Below are positions 8,137 through 17,100 of a stretch of 51,210 bases of DNA, one piece after another (position 1 is the first letter of the stretch; each line of letters begins with the position of its first letter). The stretch spans positions 1-51,210 of the forward strand of contig CAIYRB010000001.1 of NCBI GenBank assembly GCA_903928445.1, read 5' to 3'. Both the position numbers and the translations under genes were made by a program. This stretch comes from an uncultured Pseudomonadota bacterium. GTDB taxonomy: Bacteria; Bdellovibrionota_B; Oligoflexia; Oligoflexales; CAIYRB01. The notes beneath the pieces were generated by a model. It did no database searches. It was given only the letters and a program-made list of their open reading frames with translations, and was not told where the DNA came from.

Positions 8137-9951
8137 CTAGTCAACGCCTAGATGCCCTTCATCACTATCCCCCATCGCCACCCGTCCGCTGGGAAAATAC
8201 TCGGTCCAGCGCTGCCCCACGGTTTTTGCCGTCGCTGGGTCGCAAAACAACTCGCCTGGATACCACGGCTTTTTACGCGCATCGATGAGTAGCGGCCCGA
8301 CATAGGACACGCGGTTGTGCACCAGCGTGCTGCCGGCGCAGTGGATATCCGCCGCTGGGTCAAAGCGTGTAAATGTCGTCCACAAAAAGGCCGCCGTCGT
8401 GGCTGCGGCTTTGCTCGCCTTATCGACCGCAATCAGCAGGGGCCACTGGGCAAACTCCGGGCGCGCCGCGAGCTGGCGGACGCAGCCGGAGTCGGTTTGA
8501 TAATCCGGAACCTCCAGTACTAAACAGCCAGGGCTGAAAACACGCACCTCCCTTACCGGTCCAAGGTCGCTGCTTTGGCTGGTAAAGTCCCGTGGCAGCT
8601 CGCGCTTGGCTGCGCCTAAACCAAGGATTACACCCTTGCTGCCGTGGTTGACCTTTGGTCCGGCATAATCAAGTGTATCCATGGCGGTGTTGGCAAATAC
8701 CAGCAGATCCTGGCGCCAGTCGACGCGCGCGAGAATGTGCGTTAGCACGGCGCGAAAATCGCGTAGGTCTAGGGGTTTATCGATGGCCAGGAGGAATTTT
8801 GTCAACGCCAATTGGCCCTCGCCGAGGATGCGAAAGACCGAGGTTAAAGCCTCGCGGCCGTAGCGCTCCTTGATCACCGCTGCGGCGAGCGAGTGGTAGC
8901 CGGTTTCACCGTAGCTCCAAAGGTCGGTCACCGTCGGCATGACCTTAGGGATGACCGGTAGCAGTAGCTCTTGCAGGTAGTCGCCGAGAAAGAAGTCCTC
9001 CTGGCGCGGCTTGCCGACGATCGTCGCGGGAAACACTGCCCCCGGTCGATGAAAGATGTGCCGAGGCCGAAACACCGGATAATCATGGGTCAGCGAGTAG
9101 TAGCCATAGTGATCGCCAAAGGGGCCCTCGGGCCGGCGAACTCCAGCCGGCGACGAGCCGACGAGGCAGAATTCAGCCTCGGCGATCGGGTCTGGATTGG
9201 GTAAGGCGGGAAGTCGTCCCTTGCCCAACTTCTCCCCTAGGAGCAGGGACGCTAGCATCAGTTCGGGCACGTTTTCTGGCAGCGGTGCAATCGCTGAAAG
9301 GATCAAGGCGGGTGGTCCACCGAGGTAGATATTGACCGGTAAGTCCTGGCCTGCGGCCTCGGCCTCTTGCAGGTGATAACCGCCACCCTTGCCGATCTGA
9401 AAATGGAGTCCGGTTTCCTTCGCATCAAAAATCTGAATGCGGTACATGCCGAGGTTGTCCGGTTTCACCCCAGGGCCTTTGGTATGCACCAGGGGTAGGG
9501 TCAGAAATGGCCCGCCGTCCTCACTCCAGCTGGTAAGTGCCGGCAGGGCGGTAAGATCCGCGCCTGGCACCTGGTGGCGCAGCACCGGCGCACGGCGGCG
9601 GCGCGTCATGCCGATGCGCGCTAGGCGCCAACCAAGATCTCGCTGGCGCCACAGCGACTTCGCCGTCGGTGGCATGAGTACCTCGGGCAGGGCGGCTAGG
9701 CGTTCGACAAAGTCCTTTGGCTGCCGACCAAAAGCCAGATCGACCCGCGACTTGGTGCCAAACAGGTTGGTGACCACGGGGAAGGTTTTGCCTTTGACCC
9801 TGGTGAACAACAGGGCGGGGCCACCCGCGGCGATGACGCGGCGGTGGATTTCGGCGATTTCGAGGTGAGCATCGACCGGTGCATCGATTTCGATCAGGTC
9901 ACCTTGGCGACGGAGATCGTTCATGAATTGGCCAAGGTTGCGGTAGGACAT
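8137..9951 (-). CDS. UbiD-family decarboxylase
   Basis: This is a 604-residue UbiD-family enzyme, a class that uses prenylated FMN to decarboxylate aromatic or unsaturated acids. The N-terminus Met-Ser-Tyr-Arg-Asn-Leu and the Gly-Gly-Pro-Ala-Leu-Leu-Phe segment are typical. The Arg-Arg-Pro-Glu-Gly-Pro-Phe-Gly-Asp-His-Tyr-Gly-Tyr-Tyr-Ser stretch carries the family Arg and Glu active-site residues. At about 600 residues it is longer than E. coli UbiD (about 490) and closer to the long menaquinone- or ubiquinone-pathway members, so a quinone role is likely but not proven. The ATG at 9951 has GGAG 8 bases upstream; the open frame extends 23 codons further without support. No UbiX flavin prenyltransferase gene is in the window. 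Confidence 0.85.
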   Translation of the reverse strand: MSYRNLGQFMNDLRRQGDLIEIDAPVDAHLEIAEIHRRVIAAGGPALLFTRVKGKTFPVVTNLFGTKSRVDLAFGRQPKDFVERLAALPEVLMPPTAKSLWRQRDLGWRLARIGMTRRRRAPVLRHQVPGADLTALPALTSWSEDGGPFLTLPLVHTKGPGVKPDNLGMYRIQIFDAKETGLHFQIGKGGGYHLQEAEAAGQDLPVNIYLGGPPALILSAIAPLPENVPELMLASLLLGEKLGKGRLPALPNPDPIAEAEFCLVGSSPAGVRRPEGPFGDHYGYYSLTHDYPVFRPRHIFHRPGAVFPATIVGKPRQEDFFLGDYLQELLLPVIPKVMPTVTDLWSYGETGYHSLAAAVIKERYGREALTSVFRILGEGQLALTKFLLAIDKPLDLRDFRAVLTHILARVDWRQDLLVFANTAMDTLDYAGPKVNHGSKGVILGLGAAKRELPRDFTSQSSDLGPVREVRVFSPGCLVLEVPDYQTDSGCVRQLAARPEFAQWPLLIAVDKASKAAATTAAFLWTTFTRFDPAADIHCAGSTLVHNRVSYVGPLLIDARKKPWYPGELFCDPATAKTVGQRWTEYFPSGRVAMGDSDEGHLGVD

Positions 9952-10261
9952 GGTTTGGCTCCGGCAGCAGGCAGTGGCGGTTTGGGCGCCGCAGTCGCGC
10001 AAAAAACACACGGGTGTCAAATCTCTTTACACCTGGAGCCGATCGACTCAAAGCCTTTTTGGCCATGGTGTTGAGTAGTTCCGACGGGGCCCGGGGATGG
10101 CCCGCGACTTGCTCAAGGGTTTATGGCACCCGCCACTGTTTATGGTGGGTCAAACCAGGCCCCCTCTGGCTTGCGTCATCTCCTTAGGTCTGCTGTTTTG
10201 TCCGGCCCAACTTTGCGGAAAAGTTCGGCCACCTGCCCCTCCCCTCTGAAGTGGAATCCCG
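9952..10261. other. Intergenic region between divergent genes
   Basis: This is the shared upstream region of the ubiD-type gene (minus) and the membrane polycation gene (plus). It has a small stem with ACCCGCCA and TGGTGGGT arms around 10128-10150, pairing with one G-U. I do not see a clear consensus promoter. I find no coding sequence. Confidence 0.4.
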
Positions 10262-10933
10262 ATGTCTAAACGTCAATCAGCCAGAAAGCCTTTCCATCAG
10301 GCCATGTCCGATCTGATCAAGACCGTCAAGGCCGATGCGCCGACGCTCATCCTTGGCGCCAGTAAGGGTGCCGCGCCAGCCGCAAAGGCGGCGGCAAAGC
10401 CTGCCGCATCGTCGCGTTTTTCGCCGTTTAAGCCTCGGGTCCATGCACCGGGACTTGCTCGTTCTCCCCGCCGCTCCCCAGCCTCCCCACTGTCTAAAGG
10501 AAAGCCCGCCATGAAATCCGTTAAATCCCGCACCGCCGCCGCTCGTCGTCCCATGATCGCTGCCTTTATGGCCTTGCTCCTGGCTTACGGTGGCTTTTAT
10601 CTGTACCGCCATCTGTCGATGCCCAAGGTTCATGTCAAGCATGTGGCGACGCAGTGGCTCGACAAAAGTGCCGGCAAACGTCCCCAGGTCGTTCGCCATC
10701 AAGCCGTGACCAGGCAGCATGTCGGCCAGGTTAGCCGCGTCAGCCATACCTATGCCCGCCACGCGCCAAGCAAGCACCACACCGTGGCAAAGGCCATCGC
10801 TAAACACAAAAAAGTTCATGCGCACCGCAGCGTTGCCGGCAAAGGCAACAAGCACAAGAAAAAGCATGCGGCCCTAGTTTGCGCTAAGCCGACGTCCTCG
10901 GTCCAAAATGCTTCTTATCTCCCTGCAAACTAA
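10262..10933 (+). CDS. Membrane-anchored His/Lys-rich basic protein, unknown
   Basis: I do not recognise this 223-residue protein. The first 90 residues are rich in Ala, Pro, Ser and Lys and look disordered. One membrane helix follows at about residues 98-115 (Met-Ile-Ala-Ala-Phe-Met-Ala-Leu-Leu-Leu). The rest is strongly basic, with many His-Lys clusters between residues 125 and 207, and it ends in a short tail with one Cys. An internal ATG at 10511 has an AAAGGA site about 10 bases upstream, better than anything before 10262. The real product may therefore be a 140-residue protein beginning just before the helix. The gene is probably monocistronic, since a strong terminator follows. The basic tail could bind nucleic acid, LPS or metal; none of these is shown. 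Confidence 0.6.
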   Translation: MSKRQSARKPFHQAMSDLIKTVKADAPTLILGASKGAAPAAKAAAKPAASSRFSPFKPRVHAPGLARSPRRSPASPLSKGKPAMKSVKSRTAAARRPMIAAFMALLLAYGGFYLYRHLSMPKVHVKHVATQWLDKSAGKRPQVVRHQAVTRQHVGQVSRVSHTYARHAPSKHHTVAKAIAKHKKVHAHRSVAGKGNKHKKKHAALVCAKPTSSVQNASYLPAN

Positions 10934-10980
10934 GCAAGGATTGGCGTCAAAATCGCCACCCCCTGCCGAAGTCCCCGCCA

Positions 10981-11012
10981 GCGGTGCACCTTTAAGGTGC
11001 ACCGCCTTTTTT
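10981..11012 (+). terminator. Intrinsic terminator after the polycation gene
   Basis: A perfect inverted repeat has 12-base arms (GCGGTGCACCTT and AAGGTGCACCGC) closing on almost no spacer, so a few inner bases form the loop. It is followed at once by CTTTTTTAT. It lies 48 bases after the stop codon of the gene ending at 10933. Confidence 0.9.
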
Positions 11013-11206
11013 ATGGGCCCCTGTTAAGCTCTCCTAAGGTCGCAGTCCCTATGATATAATTGAGTCCTTACATGGATTTGCCAGGAGTTGAACGGGAATT
11101 CCTCAAGTCGCGTCCGTGCTGCGCCGAACCCAGGGAGGTGGTGTTGCGTAGTTTAAGGTAGACTGCGGATGTTTGAACCCCTGGGAGCCTTGGGAGCAAT
11201 GAATCG

Positions 11207-12205
11207 ATGCAAGCGCTGACTCGTCCCTTACCTATGCCTGCTGCAAGTCGACCCTGGATCGTCCTTGTCGGTTTTGCCCCGGGTGTTTTGGCGCTCATGC
11301 TTGTCGCTTTCGGTGCCGCGTCAGCGCATGCGGCCACGCCGGTGAAGGATAAAGCAGCTAGCAGCGTGGATAAAAAGGCGACCAAACCCACGGTGATCGA
11401 GGATGACAACGATTTTCCTCCTTTGGACGATGGACCGGCGGTACGCAAGCACTTTAGTCAGGCCGAAGTCCAGCGCTACTGCAATCTATATGAGGGCCAT
11501 ATGGTGGCCTTCTACGACGATATCTACAAGGTGGACCATTGCACCTTGCGCAAGATCCTCGACAATAAAACCGTCTATAATATGCAACGTGATGGCCAAA
11601 AGGTGGAGGATGTCAGCAGCGATGTGATCGCCGCGTTGCACGAGGGCGAGGCTCTCGATGAGGCGACCACGGCAAAGTACGCTCGTAGTTGCGCGCAGCT
11701 TGAGCACCACTATGTCACCTTTTCCAATGTCGATGTGTATTTCATCGATCACTGCAAAAAGCGCCTGTTTCCAGACTGGACCACCTATATCAAGCACCGA
11801 GAACGGCAGAAGGACAAGAACGGCGAGATCTTGTCTTTAAGCTGGTGGGAGTTCGGAAGGTTGGAGGTCGGTGCGCCGATTCCGTCGATCGTCGATGACC
11901 TTTTTGCGCGGCTGCTTACTGGGGCGGCCCAGGTCGAGGTGATTCCAGTCAACGAAGCCTGCGAGGGGCTTGAAGGTAAGGTCAGTGCCTATTATTCCCG
12001 TGTTTATAAGATCGAACGCTGTCATAAGCGCGATATCGAGGAACCCGATCGTTACCTAAAAAAGCTCGGCATCGATAAGGTGAGGGTTCTGGAGATGAAT
12101 AGTGAGCAATGGCTGTCGCTTCCCGACGGTGTTCCGGTCAAGGAAGAGGCGATGCAGTACGGTGCCAAGCCGACCGAGTTGCATCCATCGTTGCTTAAAC
12201 CGTAG
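11207..12205 (+). CDS. Exported protein with three Cys-paired repeats, unknown
   Basis: This 332-residue protein is not a family I recognise. A signal peptide is evident: hydrophobic residues about 17-40, then Ser-Ala-His-Ala before Ala-Thr-Pro. A Lys/Asp-rich linker follows, then three tandem units of about 60-70 residues. Each unit begins with a Cys, then Glu-Gly or Glu-His, an aromatic-rich strand and Val-Tyr, and a second Cys followed two residues later by Arg or Lys. The units start near residues 88, 162 and 248. Cys spacing is about 20 in each, so one disulfide per repeat is likely in the periplasm or outside the cell. A TATAAT-like box at 11055-11060 could be its -10. It stands alone, convergent with the NRPS operon. 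Confidence 0.75.
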   Translation: MQALTRPLPMPAASRPWIVLVGFAPGVLALMLVAFGAASAHAATPVKDKAASSVDKKATKPTVIEDDNDFPPLDDGPAVRKHFSQAEVQRYCNLYEGHMVAFYDDIYKVDHCTLRKILDNKTVYNMQRDGQKVEDVSSDVIAALHEGEALDEATTAKYARSCAQLEHHYVTFSNVDVYFIDHCKKRLFPDWTTYIKHRERQKDKNGEILSLSWWEFGRLEVGAPIPSIVDDLFARLLTGAAQVEVIPVNEACEGLEGKVSAYYSRVYKIERCHKRDIEEPDRYLKKLGIDKVRVLEMNSEQWLSLPDGVPVKEEAMQYGAKPTELHPSLLKP

Positions 12206-12281
12206 TCAAATCTGATCATGAGGCGGTCGGCTAAAATCCACTGCTTGCGCCTCTAAAGCTGGAAGCTGTAGCTCGCGATGT

Positions 12282-13169
12282 CTAGAACTTGACCGCTCGC
12301 TTGACCCTCGACGCAAAGCGCCAAGCTTGACCCTTAAGCGAGTCCGTCAGCGGACTTGTGTGAATCGGAAGCGGCTGCCATGGCAATACGGAGCTGAGGC
12401 GGCGCAGCTGCTTGTTCATCAGGAGTGCCTTAGTCATGAGGTCTGACTCTTTGGTGTTGAAGATGATCGAGAGGGAGATCGACACCGCATCCGCGCCGTT
12501 CTCGACGTGATGAGGTGCGACAAATGGGATGTGTAGGACTTCGCCTGGACCAAAATCAAAGCACTGGGAAAATGACGCCATCTCGGACCGATACTCGGGT
12601 CTGACTCCTGACCTGGCAATGAAGTCTTCGAGAGCTGTTGCGCTACAAAAGCGCTCGTCCCAGGCGGGGTAGATGTAGACCTTTTTTGTGCCTTGCAGCT
12701 GCAGCAGCAACGTAGAATAGCGGTCGATGTGAAACGGGGTGATGCTAAGTGGTGACGCGATAAAAAGGTAGAGCATCGGATCGAGTGCGCAATGACCAAG
12801 ACCCTGGTCTTGCATGACCTTCTCAACATCGGTCTTCATGGCGGCGAAGAGGTCTTTGAAGCTAGCATCGACCTCGGGACTTCTGACCATGATGTAGGCG
12901 TTGGTGCGCTGCAAATCCGCTAGCGACTCCTCAAGACTAAATCGGCTTTTTTGATCGATATGTGCACGATCGAAATCGTCGGTTCGCTTTAAAGCCCCGC
13001 TGCTAAAAAATACCTGCTCAGACGGCAGGCGAGGCAACACCTGCTGTAGATTGGCGAGGCTCAAAGCCGGGTGGTCTTGCAGCTTGTGAAGCGCCTTGAA
13101 CGGCTCGCGATCGATCTGATGCATGGTGTCCATGCCGCTAAAGCATCGTAGCTGCGGGTTAGTGGGCAT
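12282..13169 (-). CDS. JmjC/cupin-type Fe(II) oxygenase of the NRPS operon
   Basis: This is a 295-residue cupin-like protein related to JmjC-type hydroxylases. The iron-binding pattern His-x-Asp is visible in Pro-Phe-His-Ile-Asp-Arg-Tyr, and a later His lies in Pro-His-His-Val-Glu-Asn. Between them are Leu-Leu-Leu-Gln-Leu-Gln-Gly-Thr-Lys-Lys-Val and Phe-Gly-Pro-Gly-Glu-Val-Leu-His-Ile-Pro, typical of the double-stranded beta-helix. Such enzymes hydroxylate amino-acid side chains using 2-oxoglutarate and O2. It is the last gene of the operon, 46 bases after the hydrolase, with GGAG 7 bases before its ATG. A tailoring hydroxylation of the peptide or a precursor amino acid is the likely role; the substrate is unknown. 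Confidence 0.72.
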   Translation of the reverse strand: MPTNPQLRCFSGMDTMHQIDREPFKALHKLQDHPALSLANLQQVLPRLPSEQVFFSSGALKRTDDFDRAHIDQKSRFSLEESLADLQRTNAYIMVRSPEVDASFKDLFAAMKTDVEKVMQDQGLGHCALDPMLYLFIASPLSITPFHIDRYSTLLLQLQGTKKVYIYPAWDERFCSATALEDFIARSGVRPEYRSEMASFSQCFDFGPGEVLHIPFVAPHHVENGADAVSISLSIIFNTKESDLMTKALLMNKQLRRLSSVLPWQPLPIHTSPLTDSLKGQAWRFASRVKRAVKF

Positions 13170-13215
13170 GCGAGACTCCGTTTGTCGCTTCGATGGATCT
13201 TATGTTAGCAAACAT

Positions 13216-14115
13216 TTATGGTCCTTTCCGTCGCTGGTCGACTGCGGTAAAAAAATCAAGGAGACCCTTGGCATAGGTGTCGTCAGGGACGGCGTAAAAG
13301 GAGCCGTGACCGCGCTTTGGTAAGACGATCTGGCGCTTTGGCTCGGCTGCCGCGGCGAATAGTTCGCGCATTCTATTGAGCGGAACGATCGGATCATCCT
13401 CGCCGTGAACAAACAGCAGAGGACGCGGCTTGGCTTGGGCGAGCAAGGCCTTGGCATCGAGGGCCAAGGGATTTATGCCTTTGGCCACAAGTGGAAGCAG
13501 TCGCAGCGGGGCAGTGAGCATGCCAAATCGTCCACCCTCATCGACGGTGAATTGATAAAGACTGGTCGGTGCCGCTTCAAGGACCACCGCTTCCAAGCGC
13601 TGGTCGATTGCGGCAAAGTGCAAAAGGGCGAGTGTGCCCATCGAAAAGCCAAGTCCCATCAATTGGCTCTGTGCTCCCTCAGGCCGGGCCTTGAGCCAAT
13701 CGGCGATAGCTTTAAGATCGGTGCCTTCGAGGGCACCATAGGTGATCGATGAGCCCTCACTCTCGCCGTGGGCCCGACTGTCGCATAGCATCGCGCCAAA
13801 GCCTCGTTCTTGAAGAAATCTGGCCTCTGGGTAAAGCTGCAGTCGATCCGCCGCATAACCATGAGCGAAGAGGATGGTGAGGTGATTTCTAGCTGGCGCA
13901 TACCAACAAGCTAGACGTGCCCCGTCGCTGCTGATCACAGCGACGACTGTAAAGCGATTGGCTAAGTCAGGGGGTGGCTGCACCGTGTGGCGCCGTGGCT
14001 CAAGGTCTTGCTGCTCACCGGCAATCATGTGATAGATGCGGAAGCTTCCCCACCCCAAGCAGAGCAAAGCCGTCGATGCGATCACGCGCTGCTGCAAAGT
14101 CCGTTTACTCCTCAT
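13216..14115 (-). CDS. Membrane-anchored alpha/beta hydrolase, candidate releasing enzyme
   Basis: This is a 299-residue serine hydrolase. An N-terminal hydrophobic segment (about residues 10-28) should anchor or export it. The alpha/beta hydrolase core shows Phe-Ala-His-Gly-Tyr-Ala near residue 90, the nucleophile elbow Gly-Phe-Ser-Met-Gly near residue 156, an Asp in Gly-Glu-Asp-Asp-Pro, and a C-terminal His in Arg-Gly-His-Gly-Ser. Its start overlaps the end of the megasynthase gene by 11 bases, so the two are coupled. With no thioesterase domain in either synthase, this is one candidate for product release or for processing outside the cytoplasm. Membrane location makes export-linked maturation or self-resistance an alternative. 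Confidence 0.72.
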   Translation of the reverse strand: MRSKRTLQQRVIASTALLCLGWGSFRIYHMIAGEQQDLEPRRHTVQPPPDLANRFTVVAVISSDGARLACWYAPARNHLTILFAHGYAADRLQLYPEARFLQERGFGAMLCDSRAHGESEGSSITYGALEGTDLKAIADWLKARPEGAQSQLMGLGFSMGTLALLHFAAIDQRLEAVVLEAAPTSLYQFTVDEGGRFGMLTAPLRLLPLVAKGINPLALDAKALLAQAKPRPLLFVHGEDDPIVPLNRMRELFAAAAEPKRQIVLPKRGHGSFYAVPDDTYAKGLLDFFTAVDQRRKGP

Positions 14116-17100
14116 CGGTAATCATCAGATAATGGCCCTGATTGTTTTGGTCCTCGATAAACCAGGCTGGATTGCCGTTTTGGTCGCGACCTAGTTTGGC
14201 TCCCCTGACCTTAGGCGACGCCTTCCAGCCCGCATCGGTATGGTAGCGGCGGCTTTTGGCTATCGGTGGGAGTCCCTCGCCGGCCTTGTCGAGCAAGCCA
14301 CCCGAGCCCATCTCTTCGAGGCTACTGGTAAAGGCCTGAATGATCTGGTCCACATGCTCGTCTCGGTGTGCGGTCGTGAGAAAGCTCGGGAAGCCGTCGA
14401 TGATATGGATACCTTTGCTGCGTAGCCAGCAGCCGAGCAGCTCTTGATAGGGGAGGCTTTCGTCCTTTGGCTTGAGCTTCATCAGCGAGCCGAAGTTGCA
14501 ATACTCATAGGGCGCGCCGCTGCGCTTGAAGAGGTCATTGAGCTCTTGGCAAAGGTGATCTGCGCGGCGGTTGATGCCAACTTGCAAGGCGGGACCTTGA
14601 TCTTTTAGATGGACCAGAGTGGCATGAGCCGCGGCGATGGCCAAGGGATGGCGGACAAAGGTTCCCGCGAAGTAAGTGACCCCCACCTCGGGGATACTCG
14701 CATCGCCGTAGGTCCAAAAACCGCCGTCCAGGGCATCCATGAAGGCCCTGCGTCCAGCGATCATTCCGATGGGCATGCCGCCGCCGACAACCTTGCCGTA
14801 GGTGCCTAGATCGGCCTGGATGCCGAAGGATTGTTGGACGCCTCCTGCAGCGTAGCGAAAGCCGGTGATGACTTCGTCAAAGATCAGAACACAGCCGGAT
14901 TCGGTGGCGATCTTTCTCAATTCCTGCAAAAAAGCGACGGGGCGAAATTCCGGACGCCGACTTTGCACGGGCTCGACCAGTATAGCCGCCAGCTGATGGG
15001 CTTGAGCGCGGATGATTTGGAGACTCTCTTCGGTCCCATAGTCGAGAACGAGCATGTTTTGTACGGCCGATGGCATGATCCCCGGCGCCGATGCGATCGG
15101 CTTTAACTTCTTCGTGCCGCGTACGATGACCTCGTCATTGATGCCGTGATAGGAGCCGTTGAAGCTCACGACCTGAGCTCGCCCAGTCACCGTCCGTGCA
15201 ATGCGCAGGGCACCGAGCACGGCTTCAGAGCCGGTATTGCACCAGGCCACACGGTCGAATCCGGTCAGCTCGCAGGCTAAGCGCGACGCGTCGCCCACGA
15301 GGCTGTGTTGCGGCCCGATCTCCATCCCGCGGCGCAACTGTGCTTGCAGCGCCTGAACGATGAAGTCGGCCTGATTGCCGAAGAAGTTGCTGCCAAAGCC
15401 GCATAGCAGGTCGATATACGGATTGCCGTCGATGTCCCACAGGTGGCAACCCTGCGACCGATCGACAATGAGCGGATAGACCAGTTCCTTGAACGTCGGC
15501 TTAAAGCCGGTGACGACTCGGGGGTCGGCCATGTGCCTTCGGTGGACTTGGGTGTAGTCCTTCGACCTTTTTGTTTGTCGGGTGTATAGCTCTGTGAAGT
15601 CGGCTAGTGTTTTGCGCTGCAGTTCGGTCAAGCCATCCGCCTCGCGTTGGATGCGAGCAATCGCCCCAAAGGGCTTTTTCTTGAGTTCCCGAGACTCCGG
15701 ATCCTCGGGAGTCTCGGGAGTCTCGGGAGTCTCTAAAAGCTTGCCTTGAAAATGATTCTCCAGTGGCCGCGCGGTGAACGAAGCGTTGGTTGATTCCGGT
15801 TTGAGCAACACCTTGGGCAGGTCTGCGCCTTGAAGAAAGAGCATTTGCTGCTCCATAATCTGAAGCTGTCGCGACACGATCCGCTCCCGTTCGCCTAGGC
15901 CGGTCCCGTCTACGAGCGCTTTGGCGACGGATTGCGGGCGGTCGTGGGGTGGTCTGGAGGCCTGTGGAGATGGCGCTGGTGATAGGGCTGGACGGCTATG
16001 GGAAGCTGACCGGCTCAGGTATTCCTGTTGTTTAGTCGCGGGTAAATGGCTGCCGATATACTGAAGGAGAGCGCTGAGCGAGTTGACGTCGTCCATCAAC
16101 TGTCGAAAGGTAATCGACACCAGAAAGGTGTTTTGCAGGTTGATCGCAAGCTGAGTCAAAAACAGCGAATCAAACCCTAGCTCGAGAAAGGTGAGGTGCT
16201 CCTGGTCAACACTCAGATCGATTCCTGAGGCCTCCTCGATCAGTGCATAAACGTCAGCTCGAAGGGTTGCAACCATGTCCATGTCCATAGCGTTGACCTC
16301 GTGTGGTTGGGATGCGTCTGGCCAGACCTGGCGCGACTGCACGTCGGGTGTCCCGTCGGGTTCGATCCAAAGCGACTTCTTGTGAAATGAAAAGACCGGT
16401 GTCGTGATCCGTGCGCGCGCCGTCGCGTGCCAAAAGGCCGACGCGTTCCACTCAATGCCGCGTTGCCATAGCTTGCTAAGGCCGGACTGCAGAGCCACCA
16501 GCTCCTCGCCATGACCGCTGCGGTCGCTGAGCATCGGGGTGGCAAGCTGCCGACCACGATCGTTTATTTGCCGTTGCTTTAGTGCTAGGGTCGTACAAAC
16601 CTGTCGAGGACCGGACTCGACTAGGACTAGGCTGAACTCTTGCCAAAGCGTGCGGATGGCCGCGGCAAAGTTGACCGTTCGACGGAGATGCGAAGCCCAA
16701 TACTCGGGGTCTCGAGCCTCGGCGTCCGAAAGCATTTGTCCGGTGACGCTAGAAATCACCGGGATCGAAGGCGCACGTAATCGGTAGCTTTGTAAGCGAG
16801 CGCGCAACGGATCGATGGCAGGCTCCATCATCCGTGAGTGAAATGCGTGTGAGGTGTGGAGAGGTTGATGGGCGATGCGCTTGGCCTCGAGAATTTGCTG
16901 CCAGGCTTGAACCTGCGCGCTGGGACCAGCGACGGTGCATAGGTCGGGACTATTGATCGCCGCGATATCCAGGGTTGGTGGCAAGATCGCTTGCACCTGC
17001 TCCAGATTGCCCCTGACGCTGAGCATGGCTCCTGGGGGTAGCTCCTGCATGAGCTGACCGCGGGCTATGACCAGGTCCAGTGCTTCGACCTCGGTGAAGA

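Noticed and set aside
10277..10867. 196-residue frame on the minus strand
   Set aside because: It is a shadow of the basic protein gene; composition and lack of a ribosome binding site give no support.
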